Part shown: positions 41,482 through 46,682 of the stretch, one piece after another
Layout of the letters: each line of letters opens with the position of its first letter
Position numbering within the stretch: position 1 is the first letter of the stretch
Assembly (NCBI GenBank): GCA_937916395.1
Contig: CALFTN010000061.1
Span: 1 to 46,682 of the forward strand
Source: an uncultured Clostridia bacterium
GTDB lineage: Bacteria; Bacillota; Clostridia; Oscillospirales; Acutalibacteraceae
Direction of reading: 5' to 3'
Length of the DNA: 46,682 nt
Position numbers and translations under genes: made by a program
Notes under the pieces: generated by a model
Told to the model about the DNA's origin: nothing
Seen by the model: the letters and a program-made list of their open reading frames with translations, nothing else
The model's database searches: none

Positions 41482-42027
41482 ATGAAAAAATGGAAATGCT
41501 TAGTATGTGGTCAAATCGTTGAAAGTGAAACAGCACCAGAAGCTTGCCCACTTTGCAAAGCACCAGCAGAAAAATTTGTAGAAGTAAAAGACGAAGAAAT
41601 GACTTGGGCTGCAGAGCATGTTTTAGGCGTTGCTAAAGGCGTTAGCGAAGAAATTATTGAAGGTCTTCGTGCAAACTTCAATGGCGAATGCACAGAGGTT
41701 GGTATGTACCTTGCAATGGCTAGAGTTGCTCACAGAGAAGGCTACCCAGAAATTGGTCTTTACTGGGAAAAAGCTGCTTACGAAGAAGCAGAACACGCTG
41801 CAAAATTTGCTGAACTCTTAGGCGAACTCGTTACAGATTCAACAAAGAAAAATCTTGAAATGAGAGTTGAAGCTGAAAACGGTGCAACTTTAGGTAAATT
41901 CGAACTTGCTAAAATGGCTAAAGAACAAAATCTTGACGCTATCCACGACACAGTTCACGAAATGGCTCGTGACGAAGCAAGACACGGTAAAGCATTCGAA
42001 GGTCTCTTAAAGAGATATTTTGGTTGA
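41482..42027 (+). CDS. Reverse rubrerythrin (peroxide/oxygen reductase)
   Basis: 181 residues. An N-terminal rubredoxin-like domain ('CLVCGQ...CPLCKAP') precedes a four-helix diiron domain with 'FNGECTEVGMYLAMA', 'YEEAEHAAKF' and 'ARDEARHGKAF'. This reversed order defines the reverse rubrerythrins that reduce H2O2 and O2 with NADH-derived electrons in clostridia and are PerR-controlled. ATG 41482 has AAGGAG 9 bases upstream; ATG 41464 overlaps that site. It follows perR by 48 bases. Confidence 0.92.
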   Translation: MKKWKCLVCGQIVESETAPEACPLCKAPAEKFVEVKDEEMTWAAEHVLGVAKGVSEEIIEGLRANFNGECTEVGMYLAMARVAHREGYPEIGLYWEKAAYEEAEHAAKFAELLGELVTDSTKKNLEMRVEAENGATLGKFELAKMAKEQNLDAIHDTVHEMARDEARHGKAFEGLLKRYFG

Positions 42028-42230
42028 GAAAACTAAGTTTGCCTTATGGCAAGTGAAGTTACTTTGTAGTGAAGTTGTTTCACAGTGATGTTTTGTCTTT
42101 GACAAAGTTAGTAGCAAGCTTAACATCACTGCTTATGGCATCACTTTCACTTGTGAAAACATCACTTCAAATTGAAGATTTGAAACATCACAAGTTTTAT
42201 TCAAAAATTAAATTTTCATTAGCAATTAAA
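42028..42230. repeat. GTGAAGTT/GTGATGTT repeat array with inverted AACATCAC copies
   Basis: Direct units GTGAAGTT at 42053-42060 and 42069-42076 and GTGATGTT at 42085-42092 face three inverted AACATCAC units at 42122-42129, 42158-42165 and 42184-42191, plus two partial CATCACT copies. Short hairpins such as TTTGCC-TTAT-GGCAA, TTTGTC-TTT-GACAAA and TTTCAC-TT-GTGAAA fill the gaps. The frame running through it is not coding. Confidence 0.7.
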
Positions 42231-42259
42231 AAAGCCGATAGGAGTGCCTATCGGTTTTT
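42230..42259 (+). terminator. Terminator between rubrerythrin and flavin reductase
   Basis: CCGATAGG/CCTATCGG with AGTG loop, extended by A/T pairs and ending in T5, 24 bases before the next start codon. Confidence 0.75.
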
Positions 42260-42282
42260 CCAGAAAAAAGGATTGGTAAAAT

Positions 42283-42783
42283 ATGGATAATACTGCATTG
42301 TTTAATTTGTCTTACGGTGTTTATGTAGTAACTACTTGGGGTAATGGTAAAGCAACGGGATGTACAGCTAATTCTGCTATGCAAATAACTGCGAGTCCGG
42401 CAACTATTGCGATTTCTATTAATCACGACAACTACACAAATAAGTGTATTAAGGATACCGGCATTTTTGCTGTGAATATTTTAGGTGAGAATGTTGACCC
42501 AATTATTATTGGTTCTTTTGGTTTCAGAAGTGGTAAGGATGTTGACAAATTTGAGGGTATAGAACCACTTGTGAAAGAATTTACACCAATATTACCACAA
42601 GCAATTTCTTACATAACCTGTAAAGTGATTAACACTATGGAAACGGATACTCATACAATTTTCCTGGGTCAGGTAACAGATGCCGGCAATCTTTCAAAAG
42701 ATGCTCCAATGACATACAGTTACTATCATAAGGTTGTTAAGGGTTCTACACCCAAAAATGCACCAACATATAAAGGTGACTAA
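42283..42783 (+). CDS. Flavin reductase-domain protein (FMN-binding)
   Basis: 166 residues of the flavin_reduct/split-barrel fold. 'GVYVVTTWGNGKATGCTANSAMQIT' (quoted as VVTTWGNGKATGCTANS) is the FMN-binding start, followed by 'IAISINHDNYTNKCIKDTGIFAVN'-type features and 'GSFGFRSGKDVDKF'. In clostridia such domains are fused to rubredoxin as high-molecular-weight rubredoxin and pass electrons from NADH to rubredoxin-linked peroxide or O2 reduction. Here it is a stand-alone domain next to rubrerythrin, consistent with that role. AAAAGGA site upstream. Confidence 0.82.
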   Translation: MDNTALFNLSYGVYVVTTWGNGKATGCTANSAMQITASPATIAISINHDNYTNKCIKDTGIFAVNILGENVDPIIIGSFGFRSGKDVDKFEGIEPLVKEFTPILPQAISYITCKVINTMETDTHTIFLGQVTDAGNLSKDAPMTYSYYHKVVKGSTPKNAPTYKGD

Positions 42784-42784
42784 G

Positions 42785-42813
42785 TTGACAACCCCTGTAA
42801 TAAGTGCTATTAT
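42785..42813 (+). promoter_or_regulatory. Promoter overlapping the flavin reductase terminator
   Basis: TTGACA (42785-42790), 17-base spacer, TATTAT (42808-42813). An AACCCCT...AGGGGTT stem (42790-42827) spans it, so the same bases can terminate upstream readthrough and sequester the AAAGGGG ribosome site of the next gene in long transcripts. Confidence 0.6.
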
Positions 42814-42834
42814 GCACACAAAGGGGTTTTTATT

Positions 42835-43413
42835 ATGAAAAAGAGGATTATAGTACCGAAAGTTTCTAAAGTTTTATTTGTTTTTATGGCATTGTCATTT
42901 TTACTAACATTATGTATTGAGTTGTTAGAAAAGAAGAACATTTACTTATATGTATTTGGTCGTAGTGTTGAAGATGTTACTCAAATAGTTACTGTAATAG
43001 GTTTATTTTCTTTGATAGGTGCAGTTGTTTTTGTTGTTTTTAAGAACGTAAAATCAAAATTGATTCTGGTGACAAGTTCAATTATATGTGTGTTTTTTTT
43101 AGTACTAGGGATTTTCGTTTTAGATATAAATACACCAGTGTTTGATAACTGCTATGAGTTTTGTTCCGAGGATAAAAAACACCAGATTGTAGTTAAAGAA
43201 ACTTCATACTTATTAGGTGGATTCGGATACATTTATGAGAAAACTTCTGATTTTACTATGACTGAAATTGGTTTGTATTCAACCGATGATGGCTTTTTGC
43301 CCATTAAAAACAATACTTTCGAATTTGTATGGTATGATACTGGCTTTGATTTTTGTTATCCATACAGATGCAATGAAGAATATGAAATTGAGAAGATAGA
43401 ATATGTTAAATGA
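42835..43413 (+). CDS. Small membrane protein, unknown function
   Basis: 192 residues with three predicted TM helices (~12-32, ~48-70, ~77-98). A soluble extracytoplasmic C-terminal part of ~90 residues contains three to four Cys ('FDNCYEFCSED', 'FCYPYRC'). No family recognised. It has its own promoter and terminator and a ribosome site AAAGGGG 7 bases upstream. Confidence 0.65.
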   Translation: MKKRIIVPKVSKVLFVFMALSFLLTLCIELLEKKNIYLYVFGRSVEDVTQIVTVIGLFSLIGAVVFVVFKNVKSKLILVTSSIICVFFLVLGIFVLDINTPVFDNCYEFCSEDKKHQIVVKETSYLLGGFGYIYEKTSDFTMTEIGLYSTDDGFLPIKNNTFEFVWYDTGFDFCYPYRCNEEYEIEKIEYVK

Positions 43414-43447
43414 GAAAAAATACAGAGAAATCTGTATTTTTTCTCAT
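43410..43447 (+). terminator. Terminator of the 192-aa membrane protein gene
   Basis: A perfect 17-bp stem (43410-43426 with 43431-43447) with GAAA loop, overlapping the stop codon. Confidence 0.65.
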
Positions 43448-43453
43448 TAATAC

Positions 43454-43482
43454 TTGCATATTCAAAACAATAGTGTTAAAAT
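43454..43482 (+). promoter_or_regulatory. Promoter of the 116-aa ORF
   Basis: TTGCAT (43454-43459), 17-base spacer, TAAAAT (43477-43482). Confidence 0.5.
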
Positions 43483-43520
43483 ATTGTTAATTGTTCAACA
43501 TATTGTTAGAGGTGTGAAAT

Positions 43521-43871
43521 ATGGCAAGTAACAGAAAAGATTTAAGAACAGAGCTTCGCACAATGCGATTCGAGTTCGATTTATTACAAAGAATTCCTTG
43601 TAGCGAAGAAGAAAACAGGGCTTTTAAACGCTACTTAGAAGATGGTCAGGATTTACCACAGGGCGTTTATCGTTACAGAAATTCTGATGGCAAGAATTCT
43701 GAATCAGAGTTTTATACCGTTTACGAGCCAGATTTAAGCGAAAGAGAAATTACAGAATACCTTACCTTAAAAAAATTGCAGATTTTAAATTCAATTAAAA
43801 GCACTATTGCAGTGTTTGGTTCGGTAATTTCTGCATTGCTTTTGGTGCTTTTGATACTAGGGTTGTTATAA
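43521..43871 (+). CDS. Small tail-anchored membrane protein, unknown function
   Basis: 116 residues: charged, helical N-terminal ~88 residues and a single C-terminal TM helix ('VISALLLVLLILGLL'). This suggests a cytoplasmic domain anchored by its tail. Not recognised. Ribosome site AGAGGTG 6 bases upstream. A heptamer array begins at the base after its stop. Confidence 0.65.
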   Translation: MASNRKDLRTELRTMRFEFDLLQRIPCSEEENRAFKRYLEDGQDLPQGVYRYRNSDGKNSESEFYTVYEPDLSEREITEYLTLKKLQILNSIKSTIAVFGSVISALLLVLLILGLL

Positions 43872-43945
43872 TTAGGAATTAGGAACTAGGAATTGGGAAA
43901 CAGGAAACAGAGATGTTAAGCTCTGTTTCCTATTTTGTTTTTTAT
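43872..43945. repeat. Heptamer array plus hairpin, short form
   Basis: Three TTAGGAA/CTAGGAA units and degenerate ones (43872-43901) are followed by a perfect 11-bp stem AGGAAACAGAG (43902-43912) with CTCTGTTTCCT (43921-43931), then TTTTGTTTTTTATG. The tail resembles that of the elements at 22.7 and 44.4 kb. The hairpin arms themselves contain the unit, so this may be a reduced copy, and it may serve as terminator. Confidence 0.65.
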
Positions 43946-43996
43946 GAATAAAATTTCTTTGTGCTGAAATAATAGTAAAAAAAGAAAGGTGATTTT

Positions 43997-44299
43997 ATGA
44001 GTATAGCTTTGAATTTATATTACAAAGGCAAAAATGGTGCTGCGAAAATGTTTATGGAAGAAATGGAAAAAAGTGGCGTAGCAGATAACACAAGAAACAA
44101 ATCCGGCAACGAAGGTTATGAGTATTTTTATTCTGTAAGAGATAAAGAAATGATTTTGCTTGTTGAACGCTGGAAAGATGATGACGCTTTACACTTTCAT
44201 CACAATTCAGATGATATGAAAAAACAAGCAGAGCTTAAAGATAAATATGAACTTACCCTTGAAGTTAAAAGGTATGTAAGTGAGTCAGTAAGTCAGTAA
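43997..44299 (+). CDS. ABM (antibiotic biosynthesis monooxygenase)-fold protein
   Basis: 100 residues, a small dimeric alpha/beta-barrel type: 'EYFYSVRDKEMILLVERWKDDDALHFHH' (quoted as EMILLVERWKDDDALHFHH) matches the ABM domain core. Many such proteins act as quinol monooxygenases or are of unknown function. The last residues (ESVSQ) and the stop are encoded by the first units of an 8-bp repeat array, so the original C terminus may have been replaced. AAAGGTGA ribosome site. Confidence 0.75.
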   Translation: MSIALNLYYKGKNGAAKMFMEEMEKSGVADNTRNKSGNEGYEYFYSVRDKEMILLVERWKDDDALHFHHNSDDMKKQAELKDKYELTLEVKRYVSESVSQ

Positions 44300-44430
44300 G
44301 TCAGTAAGTCAGTAAGTCAGTAAGTCATATCAATATAAAAAGTTCTATCATTCAGTTTACGAAAAACTAAAAATGATAGAACTTTGTTGCTTTTTATGTC
44401 ACTGGCCACTGACTTACTGACTCACTGACC
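44284..44430. repeat. Octamer-bounded hairpin element, copy 2
   Basis: Left: five exact GTCAGTAA units (44284-44323), the second containing the stop codon of the ABM gene. Centre: perfect 14-bp stem AAAGTTCTATCATT (44339-44352) with AATGATAGAACTTT (44372-44385), then TTGCTTTTTATG. Right: inverted octamers (44399-44430) reaching the 3' end of the GH28-like gene. The core is shared with 22688-22753. The hairpin probably terminates both convergent genes. Confidence 0.8.
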
Positions 44431-44439
44431 ACTAACTAT

Positions 44440-46308
44440 TTATTTAAACGTAAGATTTGCATATTTATCCCACTCAACGCCACCTAAGTTGAGCTTGCTT
44501 CCGTTTGCGGTAACGTTATCTAAAGTTGCGTTAATTGAGTTCTTTTTACCATTAGAGGTGAATTTAGGCTTGAGCTCACCTGAGTATTTAATGTTTCTGT
44601 AAGTAACATTATTAATCTCAAAGTTTTCAATGTCACTTCCATAAATAAGACAACCAATAGGTCTGCCTGTGTCTTTAAATATTTCAATATTGTCAAAAGT
44701 GATGTTGTTAATTGAACCACCTTGTTGCTCAACAATAATTGCAAGGGAAGAAACTCTGTCGTTATCCCATGTAGCATCACGATAAATAACAGCAGAATCC
44801 TTGAAAGTAACATCACTTATTGGTGAGTGAACCTCGCCACAGATGCCAAAGCATCTTGCTTTGCCACCCCAACCAATACAGTTCTGGAATGTAATGTTTT
44901 TACTGTGAATTCCTGCAGGTCCGCCTAAGCCTTTAACGTCAAATAAGTCATCGCCAGTTCTGCAGAAACTTCTGTTAACCAAAACATTTCTTGAACTGCA
45001 AATAGCATAAGCGTCAGAGTTCATTCTATAACCGAAAATATCAACATCAGCAATATTGACATTATCGCAGTTGTATGTAATAAAGGACCATTCAGGTGAG
45101 TTAACAATTTTTACACCTATTACTTCAATATCTGAGCAGTTTGTGAAAACAATACCACGACGCTCTCTGCGGTCAAGTCTTGTTAAATCTATAATACCAC
45201 GACCGTAAAGCCTTACATTTGAGCATCCGTGGAAGTTAATGAATGGCATTCTTGTAAGACCAATGCTGTTAGATTGAAGTGCTTCATCTTCAACATAAAG
45301 ATTTTCGTCGTTTTGTGAGTTAATATCATATTTATGGTTAGCAATAAGGTAAGCACCTTGTTTTAAATAAATAACGGTATTACTTTTTCTTATGTTTATA
45401 TAGTCAATCTTATGAACGCCACTCTCATAAACAATAACATTTTCTGCACCATAAGCAGTTTTTAATGTATTAATAGTTGCGTTGTCATCTATTTTTTCTT
45501 TAACAAAAAGAGTGAAAGCAGATTTCTGACCAGCATTATTGAAAAGGAACGTGTAAGTACCAAGGCCTGTAACCGTTGCTGTCATTTTATAATTTTTAAC
45601 TGATGGTGTAACGTTAAGTGATTCTGGTAAGCAGATAGCATTTTTGATTTTGAAATCATCTGAGTCAAGTGTAATGTTGATTTTACCTTTATCGTCAGAA
45701 TTTATATAGATTTCGGCAAATGAATGTAATTCACCTTCTTCAGTATCACCAACGAAAACAATGCTTGAATAAACAGGAACGCTTGTGTCGTTTACTTCAA
45801 GTGTGTAATAAGGTGAAATAACAACGCCGTTAACATCGCTGTAGCCTTGGCATTCTTCATATTCACCATCACCAGTAACAGCACGGCTTCTGTATTTCTT
45901 TTCGCTTATTCCATTAGCCTTTAAGGTTTTAACTGCTTCATCAGGATATTTGAGATATGTGAAATTCGCAAACTCAGATACAGGAGCACTTGTTGTTGGC
46001 TCAGTAGTTACTGGTTTTGTAGTGGTTGGTTTAGTTGTGGTTGGAATTGTTGTAGCCGGTTTTGTGGTGGTCGGCTTTGTTGTGGTTGGAGCTGTTGTAG
46101 CTGGTTTTGTAGTGGTTGGAGCCGTTGTAGTCGGTTTTGTAGTAGTTGGCTTTGTTGTTGATACTGTAGTAGATGGTATATTAGTACTTTCAACAACTGT
46201 TGTGCTTTCTGTTTCAACATCTAAATCTGGCAATGGCGCAAATCCCATTGAGTTTAATATTGAAAAAACAGCCATAAGTAAACTAATAATTAATTTTATA
46301 TAATCCAT
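44440..46308 (-). CDS. Surface GH28-like (polygalacturonase-fold) beta-helix with Thr/Pro linker
   Basis: 622 residues. An N-terminal hydrophobic segment (~4-24), a signal peptide or anchor, is followed by a TTTKP/TTAPT-type repetitive linker (~35-105), a beta-sandwich (~110-280), then a right-handed beta-helix from ~330. The helix has 'GRGIIDLTR', 'NCSDIEVIGVKIVNSPEW', 'NSDAYAI' and 'RTGDDLFDVKG', which parallel the GH28/GH49 catalytic Asp positions (NTD and DD motifs, first with S for T). It should cleave a pectin-, rhamnogalacturonan- or dextran-like polysaccharide outside the cell. ATG 46308 lies 9 bases after AAGGA; ATG 46317 abuts that site. Confidence 0.75.
   Translation of the reverse strand: MDYIKLIISLLMAVFSILNSMGFAPLPDLDVETESTTVVESTNIPSTTVSTTKPTTTKPTTTAPTTTKPATTAPTTTKPTTTKPATTIPTTTKPTTTKPVTTEPTTSAPVSEFANFTYLKYPDEAVKTLKANGISEKKYRSRAVTGDGEYEECQGYSDVNGVVISPYYTLEVNDTSVPVYSSIVFVGDTEEGELHSFAEIYINSDDKGKINITLDSDDFKIKNAICLPESLNVTPSVKNYKMTATVTGLGTYTFLFNNAGQKSAFTLFVKEKIDDNATINTLKTAYGAENVIVYESGVHKIDYINIRKSNTVIYLKQGAYLIANHKYDINSQNDENLYVEDEALQSNSIGLTRMPFINFHGCSNVRLYGRGIIDLTRLDRRERRGIVFTNCSDIEVIGVKIVNSPEWSFITYNCDNVNIADVDIFGYRMNSDAYAICSSRNVLVNRSFCRTGDDLFDVKGLGGPAGIHSKNITFQNCIGWGGKARCFGICGEVHSPISDVTFKDSAVIYRDATWDNDRVSSLAIIVEQQGGSINNITFDNIEIFKDTGRPIGCLIYGSDIENFEINNVTYRNIKYSGELKPKFTSNGKKNSINATLDNVTANGSKLNLGGVEWDKYANLTFK
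45975..46180. repeat. Repetitive coding DNA for the Thr/Pro linker
   Basis: Imperfect 15-18-bp repeats, read on the minus strand as ACTACAAAACC-type units encoding TTTKP and TTAPT. Such linkers vary in length through replication slippage. Confidence 0.8.
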
Positions 46309-46445
46309 AGTACTCATTCCTTCTAAGAATAATTATAAATTTTTTAAATTATAACATTTTAAAAATAAAAATAAAAGTATAATATTGAATAATTTACCAA
46401 TAATTTAATTGGCGACAATCGCTAATTTAAAAAAAGGTGATGTTT

Positions 46446-46601
46446 ATGGAGAAATATGTTTGTCCCTGTGGCTATGAATACAAGGTTGCAGAAGGTGACC
46501 CGGATAATGGCGTAGCACCAAACACTCCTTGGGGCGAGGTTCCTGCAGATTGGGTCTGCCCGATTTGTGGTTTGGGTAAGGATGAGTTCGAAAAGGCGTA
46601 A
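46446..46601 (+). CDS. Rubredoxin with shortened first Cys loop
   Basis: 51 residues, a one-iron electron carrier. 'GDPDNGVAPNTPWGEVPADW' and 'CPICGLGKDEFE' are canonical. The first metal knuckle reads 'YVCPCGYEY' (CxC) where rubredoxins have CxxCGY, so one residue is missing. AGGTGA lies 5 bases before the ATG. It could pass electrons to the reverse rubrerythrin encoded 4.5 kb upstream. Confidence 0.9.
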   Translation: MEKYVCPCGYEYKVAEGDPDNGVAPNTPWGEVPADWVCPICGLGKDEFEKA

Positions 46602-46647
46602 AAAAAGCTGGTTGGAATCTTTTGGGATTTCAACCAGCTTTTTACTT
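46602..46647 (+). terminator. Terminator of the rubredoxin gene
   Basis: An 18-bp stem (46602-46619 with 46626-46643, one G-U pair), directly after the stop codon, ending in T5. Confidence 0.85.
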
Positions 46648-46682
46648 TTTTCACAAAAAACAGTCTGTAAATTTTATATACA

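Noticed and set aside
42069..42290. 73-aa open frame between rubrerythrin and flavin reductase
   Set aside because: It is translation of the GTGAWGTT repeat block and crosses an intrinsic terminator.
14554..44430. CRISPR array
   Set aside because: The tandem units are 7-8 bp with no spacers, and no cas-like gene is present.
45950..46303. 117-aa plus-strand frame rich in Val and Gly
   Set aside because: It is the antisense of the Thr/Pro linker repeats of the GH28-like gene.

Overview
The window (46.7 kb) looks like a chromosomal stretch of a low-GC, Gram-positive, obligately anaerobic Clostridia member, probably Oscillospiraceae/Ruminococcaceae-like. The reasons are AT-rich codon use, AGGAGG- and AGGTGA-type ribosome sites, consensus TTGACA/TATAAT promoters, an LCP-family wall enzyme, a PerR/reverse-rubrerythrin/rubredoxin defence set, a BspA-type leucine-rich surface protein and many intracellular glycoside hydrolases. 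This placement is inference; there is no rRNA or other taxonomic marker here.

Layout. (1) 3-4850: 3' part of a giant secreted LRR/Cys-repeat/FN3 surface protein with a GC-rich middle inside an AT-rich gene. (2) 4.9-8.4 kb: an integration hot spot around a tRNA-Pro(CGG), with a 3' tRNA fragment, an intact tRNA and a decayed 5' half. It carries a HipA-like kinase gene and a pyridoxal/pyridoxamine-kinase plus TIGR04076 pair, with ~63-bp repeats. (3) 8.4-12 kb: HTH/zinc-ribbon membrane regulator, alpha/beta hydrolase, GH127 beta-L-arabinofuranosidase. (4) 12.2-22.6 kb: a 40-aa small ORF with alternative hairpins, ligA, a methyltransferase, a small-RNA candidate, a nucleoside phosphorylase with a MazG-like protein, two overlapping U32 genes (RNA-hydroxylation type) and serC-serA. 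(5) 22.8-33 kb: secreted metallophosphoesterase, GH38 alpha-mannosidase, and an operon of two Gfo/Idh/MocA oxidoreductases, two TIM-barrel isomerase/lyase-type enzymes and a DUF1015 protein. (6) 33.0-36.9 kb: a ~490-bp highly structured insert, nfo, an orphan type IV prepilin, an LCP enzyme and a UPF0340 protein. (7) 37-40.2 kb: a third Gfo/Idh/MocA enzyme and a GH110-like beta-helix. (8) 40.2-46.6 kb: DUF1540, YkgJ-type Cys protein, PerR-like regulator, reverse rubrerythrin, flavin reductase, small membrane proteins, an ABM-fold protein, a surface GH28-like beta-helix and a rubredoxin.

How it fits together. Carbohydrate work dominates: GH127, GH38 and GH110-like enzymes without signal peptides should act in the cytosol on imported oligosaccharides, and the Gfo/Idh/MocA + TIM-barrel operon has the gene content of oxidative (3-keto) glycoside-cleavage pathways. 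PerR, reverse rubrerythrin, the flavin reductase and rubredoxin form an oxygen/peroxide reduction set.

The most unusual material is non-coding. There is a family of 7- or 8-bp tandem arrays that start at or inside gene stop codons; two of them (22.6 and 44.3 kb) flank the same hairpin core and end in inverted copies of the array. There is a 490-bp element closed by a perfect 11-bp inverted repeat with multi-hairpin domains and a tRNA T-arm-like end. There is also the nested tRNA-Pro relic locus.
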